Positions 36,433 to 45,448 are shown, numbered from the stretch's first letter. The stretch: 64,000 nt of DNA from Paenibacillus sp. FJAT-29882 (GCF_001510645.1 NZ_LMVB01000001.1:515854-579853), one strand, 5' to 3'. Numbers and translations: made by a program. Notes: generated by a model not told the origin, from the letters alone.

Positions 36433-39066
36433 TTGAGTAATAAATTAGTACTTATTGATGGAAACAGTATTGCGTATCGAGCTTTTTTTGCCTTGCCATT
36501 GTTGAATAATGATAAAGGAGTCCATACGAATGCAATCTATGGATTCACGATGATGTTAAATAAGATTTTGGAGGAAGAAAAGCCAACACATGTACTTGTA
36601 GCGTTTGATGCCGGGAAAACGACTTTCCGCCACGAGTCGTATAAAGAATATAAAGGTGGCCGCCAGAAAACACCGCCAGAACTGTCTGAGCAATTTCCGT
36701 TTATCCGGGAGCTTCTTGATGCTTACGGAATTTCTCGTTATGAGCTTGCGAACTACGAAGCGGATGATATTATCGGTACTTTATCGCTTCATGCTGAAAA
36801 AGAGGACTTTGAAATTAAGATTATCTCTGGGGACAAAGATTTAACACAATTATCTTCGTCAGCCACAACGGTCGGCATTACGAAAAAAGGCATTACCGAC
36901 ATTGAAGAATACACCCCTTTACATATTCAAGAAAAATACGGCATCACACCCATTCAAATTATTGATATGAAGGGTCTAATGGGAGACGCTTCTGATAATA
37001 TTCCTGGAATTCCTGGCGTAGGAGAAAAAACGGCGCTTAAATTGCTCCATCAGTTTCAAACAGTGGAAAACCTGCTACAATCCATTGATCAAGTTAGCGG
37101 AAACAAACTGAAAGAAAAAATTGAAGAACATAAAGAGCTTGCCGTACTAAGTAAAGAGCTAGCTACTATTACGCGCGAAGCACCGATTGAAATCCAACTA
37201 AATGATACGGTATACAATGGAGTGGACCAGGAAAAAATCGCTCCTTTATATAAAGAGCTCGGATTTAACACATTGCTTGAGAAATTAGATGTTGTAGATC
37301 CTGCTGAAGATATTGTTCAAGAAGCGATGGATATTGAGTTGGTCACAGAGATTACCGAAGAAATGTTGACAGAGAAAACGGCCCTTTATATCGAAATTCT
37401 AGATGATAATTATCATCGTGGAGATATCGTTGGCGTTAGTCTTGCGAATGAAAAGGGAAATTTTTATATCCATGGTGATGCGATCATCCACTCAGAGATC
37501 TTTAAAAGCTGGGCAGAAAATGAGTCGTATAAGAAATTCGTCTATGATGCAAAACGCTCGATTGTTTCGCTGAGTAGAAGAGGGATTAATTTAAAAGGAA
37601 TTGAATTCGATTTATATCTAGCAGCCTACTTACTCAATCCAGCAGAATCGGTTGTGGATGTTGCAGCCATTGCCAAAGCTCAAAAGCGACCAATGCTTCA
37701 ACCTGATGAAACTTTTTATGGAAAAGGGGCGAAACGTCAGATTCCTAACCAAGATGCCTTATGTGATTTCTTAGGGCGAAAAGCGAGGGCAATTTTAGCA
37801 TTAAAAGATGAAATGATTACAGGCCTTGAGGAAAACGAGCAGTATGCATTATTGACTGATTTAGAATTACCACTGTCGATCATTCTTGCCAATATGGAAT
37901 TACAAGGCATAAAGGTCGATGTCTCGCGTCTGATGGATATGGGACAAGAGTTGTCACAACGCTTGCAAGCTATTGAAGGAAAAATCTTCAGTTTGGCTGG
38001 TGAGGCATTCAATATTAATTCGCCTAAACAGCTAGGTGTGATCTTGTTTGAAAAGCTTCAGCTACCGGTAATGAAGAAAACGAAAATGGGCTATTCAACT
38101 TCAGCAGATGTTTTGGAAAAACTGGAAAGTAAGCATGAAATCGTTCGTGAAATTTTACATTACCGTCAGCTTGCTAAGCTACAATCTACTTATGTTGAAG
38201 GTTTGTTGAAGGTGGTTAGTTTTTCAGAGATAGATAAGGTTCATACAAGGTTCAATCAAGCATTAACCCAAACAGGGAGATTAAGCTCAACAGATCCCAA
38301 TTTGCAAAATATCCCGATTCGTTTAGAAGAAGGAAGAAAAATAAGACAAGCATTCATTCCATCAGAAAAAGACTGGCTTATTTTTGCGGCTGATTATTCG
38401 CAAATCGAATTGCGGGTACTTGCGCATATCGCCAATGATCAAGCGATGATTGAAGCGTTCCGCTCTGATATGGATATTCACACGAAAACAGCGATGGATG
38501 TGTTTCATGTTGGAAAAGACGAAGTGACTTCAAATATGCGGCGTCAAGCGAAAGCTGTTAATTTTGGAATCGTCTATGGAATTAGCGACTATGGCTTATC
38601 TCAAAGTCTTGGTATTACTCGGAAAGAAGCAGGAGAATTTATTGAGAAATATTTAAAGAGCTTTCCAGGGGTACAGGAATATATGCATGAAAGTATATTT
38701 GAAGCGAATCAAAAAGGATATGTTAATACGCTTTTAAACCGCCGTCGCTATATTCCGGAAATCACGAGCAAAAACTTTAATATAAGAAGCTTTGCCGAAC
38801 GGACTGCAATGAATACACCGATTCAAGGGAGCGCCGCTGATATTATTAAACTTGCGATGATTAATATGGCGGAACGAATTGAACAGGAAAATTTAAAAAC
38901 AAAAATGCTTCTTCAAGTACATGATGAACTAATCTTCGAAGCGCCGCCGGAAGAAATTGAAATCCTAATGAAGATCGTACCAGAAGAAATGGAACGCGCA
39001 ATTGAGCTAAACGTTCCGTTAAAAGTAGACTACTCGTATGGTCCGACATGGTTTGATGCAAAGTAA
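36433..39066 (+). CDS. polA: DNA polymerase I
   Basis: An 877-residue repair and Okazaki-fragment polymerase. The N-terminal 5' nuclease (about 1-290) has LVLIDGNSIAYRAFFALP, YEADDIIGTL and GLMGDASDNIPGIPGVGEKTA. The middle 3' exonuclease-like domain (about 300-465) appears degenerate, as in other Bacillus PolA. The polymerase domain has DYSQIELRVLAH, RRQAKAVNFGIVYGISDYG and the C-terminal QVHDELIFEAP. The start is TTG at 36433 after AAAAGGAGGA; the ORF from 36376 has no site. Followed by a hairpin repeat and then mutM. Confidence 0.96.
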   Translation: MSNKLVLIDGNSIAYRAFFALPLLNNDKGVHTNAIYGFTMMLNKILEEEKPTHVLVAFDAGKTTFRHESYKEYKGGRQKTPPELSEQFPFIRELLDAYGISRYELANYEADDIIGTLSLHAEKEDFEIKIISGDKDLTQLSSSATTVGITKKGITDIEEYTPLHIQEKYGITPIQIIDMKGLMGDASDNIPGIPGVGEKTALKLLHQFQTVENLLQSIDQVSGNKLKEKIEEHKELAVLSKELATITREAPIEIQLNDTVYNGVDQEKIAPLYKELGFNTLLEKLDVVDPAEDIVQEAMDIELVTEITEEMLTEKTALYIEILDDNYHRGDIVGVSLANEKGNFYIHGDAIIHSEIFKSWAENESYKKFVYDAKRSIVSLSRRGINLKGIEFDLYLAAYLLNPAESVVDVAAIAKAQKRPMLQPDETFYGKGAKRQIPNQDALCDFLGRKARAILALKDEMITGLEENEQYALLTDLELPLSIILANMELQGIKVDVSRLMDMGQELSQRLQAIEGKIFSLAGEAFNINSPKQLGVILFEKLQLPVMKKTKMGYSTSADVLEKLESKHEIVREILHYRQLAKLQSTYVEGLLKVVSFSEIDKVHTRFNQALTQTGRLSSTDPNLQNIPIRLEEGRKIRQAFIPSEKDWLIFAADYSQIELRVLAHIANDQAMIEAFRSDMDIHTKTAMDVFHVGKDEVTSNMRRQAKAVNFGIVYGISDYGLSQSLGITRKEAGEFIEKYLKSFPGVQEYMHESIFEANQKGYVNTLLNRRRYIPEITSKNFNIRSFAERTAMNTPIQGSAADIIKLAMINMAERIEQENLKTKMLLQVHDELIFEAPPEEIEILMKIVPEEMERAIELNVPLKVDYSYGPTWFDAK

Positions 39067-39215
39067 TAAGAAAAGCGGAAGCGACTGACCAGGGACGACA
39101 AGCATCTGCCGATCCCTTACAGAAGGTGTACTATACCTTCAGTAAGGGGTTGGCAGATGACTCGAGTCGCTAGGAGCTGCAGCTAGACAATAAGAAAGGC
39201 GGGAGCGACTTGGTT
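39067..39215. repeat. Structured repeat between polA and mutM
   Basis: Begins AGAAAAGCGGAAGCGACT and GACAAGCATCTGCC, then a long stem: CATCTGCC, CCCTTAC, AAGGT pair with ACCTT, GTAAGGG, GGCAGATG. It continues CTCGAGTCGCTAGGAGCTGCAGCTAG and a second start GAAAGGCGGGAGCGACTTGG (in pieces). It shares the GACAAGCAT and CTAGGAGC-CAGCTAGA modules with R1. Confidence 0.7.
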
Positions 39216-39296
39216 AAGGTGGATCAACTAGGTTTGCCGTATTTCATTGTATTTATTAGTATTAACCAAATACCGAATTAAAAAGGGGGAGAAGTA

Positions 39297-40133
39297 ATGC
39301 CGGAACTTCCTGAGGTTGAAACGGTTAGGCGCACATTAGAGGAACTTGTGATTGGTAAGGAGATTCGTGATGTGTCGGTATTTTGGCCGAAAATCATTAA
39401 AGCTCCCGAACAAGTCGAGCAATTTCAAGATGCCTTACAAGGACAAACGATTCATGAAATCCATCGCCGTGGGAAATTTCTTATTTTTCAGCTTGACGAT
39501 TATGCGATGGTTTCACATTTAAGAATGGAAGGGAAATATGGTGTCTATGCTTCAGCGGAACCGTATGATAAACATACCCATGTTATTTTTTCCTTCACGG
39601 ATGGCACGGAACTACGATATCGGGATGTTCGGAAATTCGGCACGATGCATTTGTTTGCAAAAGGCGAAGAAATGAATCAACTTCCACTTGCGCATTTAGG
39701 TCCAGAACCGTTGTCTCGTGAATTTACAATTGACGATCTCACTGCAAAGCTAAGGAAAACAAATCGTAAAATTAAAATGGTTTTACTGGATCAAACAGTT
39801 GTAGTTGGAATCGGGAATATATACGTGGACGAGTCTTTATTCCGAGCAGGTATTCATCCGGAGCGAATTGCTTCATCCTTGTCAGAAGAAGAAATAGCTC
39901 GCCTGCATCGTGAAATCATTGCTACTTTATCAGAAGCTGTTAATAAAGGTGGTAGTACGATTCGTTCGTACATCAATTCACAAGGCCAAATGGGCATGTT
40001 CCAGCTTGACTTATTCGTGTATGATCGAAAAGGAGAAGCGTGCAAACGATGCAATACAACCCTTGAAAAACTTAAAGTAGGTGGCAGAGGTACCCATATT
40101 TGTCCTACATGTCAGCCGTTTCATTCAAAGTAA
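39297..40133 (+). CDS. mutM: Formamidopyrimidine-DNA glycosylase
   Basis: A 278-residue base-excision repair enzyme removing 8-oxoguanine and formamidopyrimidines. The catalytic N-terminus is PELPEVETVRR (Pro after the start methionine). The helix-two-turn-helix holds VGIGNIYVDESLF, and the C-terminal zinc finger has CKRCNTTLEK and THICPTC. ATG 39297 follows GGGGGAGA. It forms the usual polA-mutM-ytaF-coaE series, although a repeat separates it from polA. Confidence 0.97.
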   Translation: MPELPEVETVRRTLEELVIGKEIRDVSVFWPKIIKAPEQVEQFQDALQGQTIHEIHRRGKFLIFQLDDYAMVSHLRMEGKYGVYASAEPYDKHTHVIFSFTDGTELRYRDVRKFGTMHLFAKGEEMNQLPLAHLGPEPLSREFTIDDLTAKLRKTNRKIKMVLLDQTVVVGIGNIYVDESLFRAGIHPERIASSLSEEEIARLHREIIATLSEAVNKGGSTIRSYINSQGQMGMFQLDLFVYDRKGEACKRCNTTLEKLKVGGRGTHICPTCQPFHSK

Positions 40134-40211
40134 ATTTATCTAGGTAAATACACATTGGATATGCCCCATCCATATACTATTTTAGCTTGAATGGAAGGGG
40201 CATACGTTTCG

Positions 40212-40850
40212 ATGTGGCTACAATTAATAATTCTTGCATTTGCGGTTAGCATGGATGGTTTTGGTGTTGGAATGACTTTTGGCATGAGGAAAATGAGGCT
40301 TCCATTTAAATCAATTGCAGTCATTGCGTGTTGTTCGGCATTAAGCGTAGGCATGGCAATGATAATTGGTGATTTTATCACGAGGTTTGTCTCTGTAGAA
40401 GCAGCAGGAAAAACAGGTGGCTTGATCTTAATTTTACTCGGGAGCTGGATTTTATTTCAGTATTTTCGTTCGAAAAAACGTGTTGAGGAAGAGCAAACGC
40501 ATGATACCGAGAAAATACTCTTTAATTTTGAAATCAAATCATTAGGAGTAGCGATTAATATTTTACAAAAGCCGATGAATGCAGATTTTGATAAATCAGG
40601 TACGATTACTGGAGTAGAAGCAATAGTCTTAGGTTTTGCATTATCTCTTGATGCATTTGGGGCAGGTATTGGAGCCGCGATGCTTGGTGTTTCTCCATTT
40701 ATTCTCTCGATTAGCATTGCTTTGATGAGCTCATTGTTCTTATGGAGCGGCTTGCAAAGTGGTAAATTACTTTCTTCAAATAAAGTTGTCCAGCATTTGT
40801 CCTACTTACCAGGTGTTTTATTAATCATTATTGGTCTTTGTAAATTATAA
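40212..40850 (+). CDS. ytaF: YtaF-like sporulation membrane protein (MntP-type fold)
   Basis: A 212-residue membrane protein with six hydrophobic segments and two repeats that begin similarly (LAFAVSMDGFGVGMTFG and LGFALSLDAFGAGIGAA). These are typical of the YtaF/MntP superfamily, where the conserved Asp is thought to act in metal passage. The YtaF subgroup is linked to sporulation. I use ATG 40212 (MWLQLIILAF); an ATG at 40191 lies within the probable ribosome-site region. The gap to coaE is 21 bases. Confidence 0.85.
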   Translation: MWLQLIILAFAVSMDGFGVGMTFGMRKMRLPFKSIAVIACCSALSVGMAMIIGDFITRFVSVEAAGKTGGLILILLGSWILFQYFRSKKRVEEEQTHDTEKILFNFEIKSLGVAINILQKPMNADFDKSGTITGVEAIVLGFALSLDAFGAGIGAAMLGVSPFILSISIALMSSLFLWSGLQSGKLLSSNKVVQHLSYLPGVLLIIIGLCKL

Positions 40851-40871
40851 TTATTGAAATAGGGGTTGGGT

Positions 40872-41474
40872 ATGGGACAGGTAATCGGAATTACAGGCGG
40901 TATTGCAAGTGGTAAAAGCAGTATTAGTCAATTTATTCGAGAAGAGTTAGGTTTTACAATCATTGATGCGGACATTGCCGCAAGAGAAGTGGTCGAACCT
41001 GGGCAAGAAGCTTATCGCGCAATCATCAAGGTATTTGGCTCAGAACTTCTTCTACCGGATGATTCGATAGATCGCGCTAAACTTGGCAGTATTATTTTTC
41101 ATGACGAAAAGAAAAGGCAAATGCTTAATGGAATTGTTCATCCAGCTGTAAGAAAAAGAATGCTTGAGCAAAAAGAAACGGCCTTCGCGTTGGGGGAAAA
41201 TGTCCTATTCATGGATATACCTCTTTTGTTTGAAAGTAATTTAACGCATATGGTAGATAAAACGATTCTGATTTATGTGGATGAGCTGATCCAACTTGAA
41301 CGTTTAATAAAACGTAATGGTTTAAGTGAGGTAGACGCTAAAGCTAGAGTCGATTCGCAAATGCCGCTAGTAGAAAAGAAAAAACTGGCCGATGTCGTCA
41401 TAAATAATAATGGATCGCTGCTAGAATCAAAGAAACAAGTAAAGCAGGTTTTGGCACAGTGGGAAGTTATATAA
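40872..41474 (+). CDS. coaE: Dephospho-CoA kinase
   Basis: A 200-residue P-loop kinase making the last step of coenzyme A synthesis. The Walker A motif is GITGGIASGKSS at residues 6-17. TIIDADIAAREVVEPG contains the substrate-binding aspartate, and IPLLFES and NNNGSLLE are family segments. ATG 40872 follows AGGGG; a TTG at 40866 is less well spaced. The terminator at 41482-41511 ends the unit. Confidence 0.95.
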   Translation: MGQVIGITGGIASGKSSISQFIREELGFTIIDADIAAREVVEPGQEAYRAIIKVFGSELLLPDDSIDRAKLGSIIFHDEKKRQMLNGIVHPAVRKRMLEQKETAFALGENVLFMDIPLLFESNLTHMVDKTILIYVDELIQLERLIKRNGLSEVDAKARVDSQMPLVEKKKLADVVINNNGSLLESKKQVKQVLAQWEVI

Positions 41475-41481
41475 GTAATGG

Positions 41482-41511
41482 AAAAAGAGGCTTAAAAAAG
41501 CTTCTTTTTTT
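41482..41511 (+). terminator. Terminator of the mutM-ytaF-coaE unit
   Basis: AAAAAGAGGCTT and AAGCTTCTTTTTTT form the stem and T run. Confidence 0.75.
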
Positions 41512-41661
41512 GATTATATATGTTGAATAAATGATCTCTGCCTTTATCTACATTTCGGATAAGTGATGAAATCAAGATTGCTTATATAGTATAGCTTTTT
41601 GTGGGTGAAATCTGATTTATGATGATAAGGGAAAGTGAATATTAGAGAAATCAGAATTTTA

Positions 41662-41720
41662 TTAACAATATCGCTCTGAATGTGTTATACTAATTTTAAT
41701 ATTATGATAAAAAGTATAAC
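41662..41720 (+). promoter_or_regulatory. gapB promoter with two CcpN-type boxes
   Basis: TTAACA, 18 bases, TATACT (41662-41691), with TG just before the -10. TGTGTTATACT at 41681-41691 matches the CcpN operator consensus TRTGHYATAYW at every position and overlaps the -10. A second, inverted partial box AGTATAAC lies at 41713-41720, so GTTATACT and AGTATAAC form an inverted repeat. CcpN represses gapB on glucose in B. subtilis; the same control here is inferred. ccpN itself is not in the window. Confidence 0.7.
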
Positions 41721-41741
41721 GTTAATTCGGGGGGCAGAGCT

Positions 41742-42776
41742 ATGAGTACAAGAATCGCGATTAATGGTTTTGGAAGAATTGGGAGAATGGTTTTTCGTCA
41801 GGCTATTTTAGATAATGATCTCGTTGTAACGGCAATTAATGCAAGCTATCCAGCTGAAACGTTAGCACATTTAATTAAGTATGATACAATTCATGGGAAA
41901 TTCGAAGGGGATGTAACGGTGGAACAGGATGCCATTATCGTAAATGGTCGCCGTGTTCAATTGCTTAATAGCCGTGATCCAAAGCAGCTTCCGTGGGGGA
42001 AGTTAAATATAGATATCGTCATTGAAGCAACTGGGAAATTTAATGACCGTGAGAAAGCAGCTCTGCATTTAGAAGCAGGTGCGAAAAAAGTGGTCTTAAC
42101 AGCTCCGGGGAAAAATGAAGATGCCACGATTGTCATGGGTGTTAATGAAGAAGCCCTTGATATTGATCGTCACTTTGTTATCTCTAATGCTTCATGTACA
42201 ACTAATTGTCTTGCACCTGTCGCAAAAATCTTAGATGAACAGTTTGGAATTGAAAATGGGTTAATGACAACTGTACACGCTTACACAAATGATCAAAAAA
42301 ATCTCGATAATCCACATAAGGATTTAAGACGTGCTCGCGCTTGCGGACAAAGTATTATCCCGACAAGCACAGGTGCTGCAAAGGCACTGTCACTTGTGTT
42401 GCCGCAATTAACAGGGAAAATACATGGAATGGCGCTCCGGGTACCAACGCCAAACGTGTCGCTCGTGGACCTTGTTGTAGACGTTCAGTGTGATGTGACT
42501 GTGGAAGAAGTAAACGAAGCCTTCCGTAAAGCTTCAGAAGGTACACTTAAAGGAATTCTTGAAATTTCGATGGAACCGCTCGTGTCTATAGATTTTAATA
42601 CAAGTCCACAGTCGGCAACGATTGACGGCTTATCGACGATGGTCATGGATCATAGAAAAATTAAAGTATTAGCCTGGTATGACAATGAGTGGGGTTATTC
42701 GACTCGCGTTGTGGACCTTGTGAAATTTGTAGGTTCAGAAATGAAAAGCCTTTCAAAAGTGATGGTCGGTATGTAG
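41742..42776 (+). CDS. gapB: Glyceraldehyde-3-phosphate dehydrogenase, gluconeogenic type
   Basis: A 344-residue enzyme. The NAD(P)-binding start is RIAINGFGRIGRMVFRQ, the catalytic C152 lies in NASCTTNCLAPVAK, and TVHAYTNDQKNLDNPHKD and WYDNEWGYSTRV are family blocks. Its assignment as gapB (NADP-preferring, gluconeogenic) rests on position before speD, absence of a cggR-gapA context, and the CcpN-type boxes. The ribosome site is GGGGGGCAG before the ATG. Confidence 0.92.
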   Translation: MSTRIAINGFGRIGRMVFRQAILDNDLVVTAINASYPAETLAHLIKYDTIHGKFEGDVTVEQDAIIVNGRRVQLLNSRDPKQLPWGKLNIDIVIEATGKFNDREKAALHLEAGAKKVVLTAPGKNEDATIVMGVNEEALDIDRHFVISNASCTTNCLAPVAKILDEQFGIENGLMTTVHAYTNDQKNLDNPHKDLRRARACGQSIIPTSTGAAKALSLVLPQLTGKIHGMALRVPTPNVSLVDLVVDVQCDVTVEEVNEAFRKASEGTLKGILEISMEPLVSIDFNTSPQSATIDGLSTMVMDHRKIKVLAWYDNEWGYSTRVVDLVKFVGSEMKSLSKVMVGM

Positions 42777-42886
42777 GTTAGTTTGTTTTATACATAGCTA
42801 AAAAAAGTACCGAGTTATTGAGAGGACACTGAAAAATTAATTCTTTTTAAAAGTTTTGAAGATCTTCATCAACATACAGATAATAG

Positions 42887-42929
42887 AATAAGTTAACGAC
42901 CAATATGTAGTAGGTCGTTAACTTATTTT
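42887..42929 (+). terminator. Terminator of gapB
   Basis: AATAAGTTAACGACC and GGTCGTTAACTTATT are a perfect 15-base stem with TTTC after it. Confidence 0.85.
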
Positions 42930-42936
42930 CCTCTTT

Positions 42937-42985
42937 AACCGGACTTTTTGAACAACCTTTATAAGATTTGAAATGAAAGGTTGTT
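42937..42985. repeat. ACCGGACTTTTTGAACA repeat with hairpin
   Basis: ACCGGACTTTTTGAACA runs into the stem AACAACCTTT / AAAGGTTGTT (42951-42960 with 42976-42985). The same motif plus a stem-loop occurs upstream of accD at 12146-12184. A repeat or a regulatory element. Confidence 0.45.
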
Positions 42986-43047
42986 AGAAAGAACTGCACT
43001 CAAGTTCACACGGAATTTAAATTTTTGAATAAAATAAAAAAACGCTG

Positions 43048-43076
43048 TTGCAAATTTTTTTGAAACGAAGTATACT
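43048..43076 (+). promoter_or_regulatory. Sigma-A promoter of speD
   Basis: TTGCAA, 17 bases, TATACT. It leaves an untranslated leader of about 135 bases. Confidence 0.7.
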
Positions 43077-43082
43077 AAAAAT

Positions 43083-43200
43083 CGTGAACTTCTTGAATAA
43101 GAGTCCATAGTGGCTACTTAAAGGGTTAGGACCTCTTTGGACTAACTTTCCCCCGTGGTAGTTGTTTGTAGAATCATATTCTACAGAATTCTTAATCATG
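43083..43200 (+). ncRNA. Candidate structured 5' leader of speD
   Basis: The leader contains GTTAGGACC and GGACTAAC arms, extendable to AAGGGTTAG / CTAACTTT, plus an outer CTAC / GTAG pair. It ends shortly before the ribosome site. No known riboswitch family is recognised; function is inferred only from structure and position. Confidence 0.35.
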
Positions 43201-43218
43201 TAAAAGGGGGAATAGTAG

Positions 43219-43599
43219 ATGGAAACAATGGGTAGACATGTAATTTCAGAGCTTTGGGGCTGTGACTTTGAAAAACTAAATGATATGGATTATATTGAAA
43301 GAGTATTTGTGGATGCTGCGTTGAAATCAGGTGCTGAGGTACGTGAAGTAGCTTTTCATAAATTCGCACCGCAGGGAGTTAGCGGAGTCGTCATTATTTC
43401 TGAGTCACACTTAACTATTCATAGTTTTCCGGAACACGGTTATGCTAGCATTGATGTGTATACATGCGGCGATTTAAATCCGAATGTTGCTGCGAATTAT
43501 ATTGCAGACGCATTGAATGCAGAAACTCGCGAAAACATGGAACTTCCACGAGGAATGGGTCCTGTTTCAGTGAAAAAAAGCGAAGTCAGTGCTATATAA
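43219..43599 (+). CDS. speD: S-adenosylmethionine decarboxylase proenzyme
   Basis: A 126-residue small (class 1B) proenzyme supplying aminopropyl groups for spermidine synthesis. It self-cleaves between E62 and S63 in [14 protein letters not shown], giving the pyruvoyl cofactor. [10 protein letters not shown] follows with the catalytic cysteine. Length equals the B. subtilis protein. ATG 43219 follows AAAGGGGGAA. It has its own strong promoter and a structured leader, so it is probably not dependent on gapB transcription. Confidence 0.96.
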   Translation: METMGRHVISELWGCDFEKLNDMDYIERVFVDAALKSGAEVREVAFHKFAPQGVSGVVIISESHLTIHSFPEHGYASIDVYTCGDLNPNVAANYIADALNAETRENMELPRGMGPVSVKKSEVSAI

Positions 43600-43611
43600 T
43601 ACCGAGAGTAC

Positions 43612-43640
43612 AAGAGGTGCAAATGATGCATCTCTTTTTT
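43612..43640 (+). terminator. Terminator of speD
   Basis: AAGAGGTGCA and TGCATCTCTT pair around AATGA and are followed by T residues. Confidence 0.75.
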
Positions 43641-43774
43641 GATTTTATACATGACAATTTGTTTCATTCTAAGGCGCTTGTGCTTTTGTTCGGATAAGGT
43701 ATTAGTTTTCAATGAGTTTTACTTTGATCTCGTGTATAATAAAAGGTAAAAAGGGATAAGAGGATGATTTAAGT

Positions 43775-44164
43775 ATGGGTTGGTTGAAAACGTTTACGAA
43801 TCGATATAGTCAGCAATGTGAATCAAGTGAACATCATCATGATACAGAACTGCAAACACGCTATTATAAAAGTAATTTTGAACAAACGCTACGTGGTGTT
43901 GAAGAAGTATTCAGCAATAAACAACATTATGAGATTAAATCAGTTTCTAAAGAGCACGGGGAGATTCTTATCCATTCCAAACAGTCACCGCGTCTAGACA
44001 TCATTATTACAATTATCACGGTCAGACCACTAGAAACGGCCGTTGACTTTACCGTATCAACGGAAAAATGGTCACCGATGGGAATTAATAAGGCACTTAA
44101 AAAACAGATCCTTGCGGCGTATGATGCTCTCGACCAAAAGCTATCATCCATTCGTACCAAATAG
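43775..44164 (+). CDS. Conserved cytosolic protein, unknown function
   Basis: A 129-residue soluble protein with no signal or membrane segment. An unusual HHHD cluster lies near residue 20 (SSEHHHDTELQTRYY). The rest is an alpha/beta domain with RLDIIITIITVRPLETAVDFTVS in the middle and a helical C-terminus. Small proteins of this kind are found next to nrdR or speD in bacilli and are annotated only as cytosolic protein. ATG 43775 has a GGATAAGAGGATG-like purine stretch upstream; the ribosome site is not strong. Confidence 0.7.
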   Translation: MGWLKTFTNRYSQQCESSEHHHDTELQTRYYKSNFEQTLRGVEEVFSNKQHYEIKSVSKEHGEILIHSKQSPRLDIIITIITVRPLETAVDFTVSTEKWSPMGINKALKKQILAAYDALDQKLSSIRTK

Positions 44165-44269
44165 TGGGGCAAGAGTTTGAACGAATGCCCTTGTGCTGGT
44201 AGGAAGTTTTATATAAGATGGTTATATCTAAAGTGAGAAACATCTATTAGTGGGTGTCTTGCTGCCCGT

Positions 44270-44545
44270 TAATATTGGATAAAAAGTAATTTTCCAAAAC
44301 GGCAGCTTTATCCCGGTTTAACAGGCTGTACTCCCCCCCTACTCAACTTTTGTGCGAGCATCGAAAAAAGTTGAGTAGGGGGGAAGTAGCCTAATCTAGC
44401 TGCGGCTCCTAGCCTCTCGAGGTCACCAGCTGTAATGCTTGTCGAGGCTGGGCGGTCGCCTCGCTTTTTGAAGTAAAACCCTGATTGGTTCAACTAACCA
44501 TCAGTGAAAAACCCCCACTGATGGAAGTTTCACTTTATCGAGTAT
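44270..44545. repeat. R1 intergenic repeat (before nrdR), minus orientation
   Basis: On the minus strand it starts GATAAAGTGAAACTTCC at 44540 and has the ATCAGTGGGG/CACTGATGG hairpin. It continues with GCGAGGCGACCGCCCAGCC, GACAAGCATTACAGC, CTAGGAGCCGCAGCTAG, a CCCCCCTACTCAACTTTT / AAAAGTTGAGTAGGGGGG hairpin, and ACAGCCTGTTAAACCGGG. The strong 18-base hairpin (44332-44383) is special to this copy. Another 100 bases upstream hold nothing I can identify. Confidence 0.75.
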
Positions 44546-44571
44546 ACTACATAATACGGAGCTGATTAACG

Positions 44572-45039
44572 ATGAAATGTCCGTCATGTCAATATAATGG
44601 AACGAGAGTTCTTGACTCGCGACCAGTCGATGAAAGTCGTTCAATTCGTCGTAGGCGAGAATGTGAGAAATGTAGCTACCGTTTTACAACATTTGAAAAA
44701 GTGGAAGAAACGCCGCTCATCGTTGTAAAAAAAGATGGTACACGTGAAGAATTCAGTTCTGACAAAATTCTTCGAGGCTTAATTAGGGCTTGTGAGAAAC
44801 GCCCTGTTCCTCTCAAAGAATTAGAAGATATTACGAGCTCTATTGAAAAGGAACTAAGAAGCGAAGCCGCTTCTGAAGTGAAAAGTGATTTAGTCGGTGA
44901 AATGGTCATGAATAAGCTTGCAACAGTTGATGAAGTCGCATATGTCCGCTTTGCTTCTGTGTATCGCCAATTCAAGGATATTAATGTATTTATTGACGAG
45001 TTAAAGGACTTAATAGATAAAGAGCGAAATCAGAGCTAA
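44572..45039 (+). CDS. nrdR: Transcriptional repressor NrdR
   Basis: A 155-residue repressor of ribonucleotide reductase genes. The zinc ribbon uses C3, C6, C31 and C34 (MKCPSCQ, RRECEKC), followed by RFTTFEKVE and an ATP-cone domain (about residues 49-139) with [23 protein letters not shown]. Nucleotide binding to the ATP-cone controls DNA binding. ATG 44572 follows CGGAG at six to nine bases. It is followed by its own terminator, so it is separate from dnaB here. Confidence 0.96.
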   Translation: MKCPSCQYNGTRVLDSRPVDESRSIRRRRECEKCSYRFTTFEKVEETPLIVVKKDGTREEFSSDKILRGLIRACEKRPVPLKELEDITSSIEKELRSEAASEVKSDLVGEMVMNKLATVDEVAYVRFASVYRQFKDINVFIDELKDLIDKERNQS

Positions 45040-45066
45040 GGGGAAATTTACTTTGGCTCTTTTTTC
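45032..45066 (+). terminator. Terminator of nrdR
   Basis: AGAGCTAAGG (including the stop codon) pairs with CTTTGGCTCT and is followed by TTTTTT. Confidence 0.7.
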
Positions 45067-45072
45067 ACTACC

Positions 45073-45193
45073 GATATATTGAATGTTTAGAAAGGTCTAT
45101 AATTACCACGCTAGTATTGAGATTTACGCGACAGAATGGTACATTACTATTCTGTATCCAATGAAACCTTAGCACTTACATTCAATATATATC
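45073..45193. repeat. 121-base element with terminal inverted repeats
   Basis: ATATATTGAATGT (45074-45086) and ACATTCAATATAT (45178-45190) are perfect 13-base inverted repeats. Inner pairs AAAGGT / AACCTT and ACAGAAT / ATTCTGT (a closing hairpin) make the whole element foldable. It has no reading frame and could be a miniature element or structured RNA. Confidence 0.5.
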
Positions 45194-45267
45194 CGTTTTT
45201 TTATGAGTTTTCATGTCTAGCGTAAACGGCTTATATTCTCTAGTTATAGGCCGAGTATATTAGCTTT

Positions 45268-45448
45268 TAGGACATGGGCACCGAGCTTCGCGACTTACAA
45301 ATAAGCCCTCTACGTAGGTAGACTTATTTTATTATAGAAAGTACCCCAAAATCCGGCACCGCACCGCCACCATTGTGATGAGGCGAGTCGCGCTACATGA
45401 TTTATCTTTCGTGGTAAATGGTGGGCTTTTAACGTATGCAGGTTTTCT
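45268..45448 (+). repeat. R2 intergenic repeat (upstream of dnaB)
   Basis: GGACATGGGC, GCTTCGCGACTTA, then CCAAAATCCGG, CCGCACCGCCACCATTGTG, ATGAGGCGAGTCGCG, TACATGAT, GGTAAATGGTGG, TTTTAACG and CAGGTTTT appear in the same order as in the other copies. GCGAC / GTCGC arms are kept. It ends only ~20 bases before dnaB, so it forms part of the dnaB 5' region. Confidence 0.65.

Noticed and set aside
43464..43697. Open frame overlapping the end of speD
   Set aside because: Out-of-frame reading of speD that runs through its terminator.
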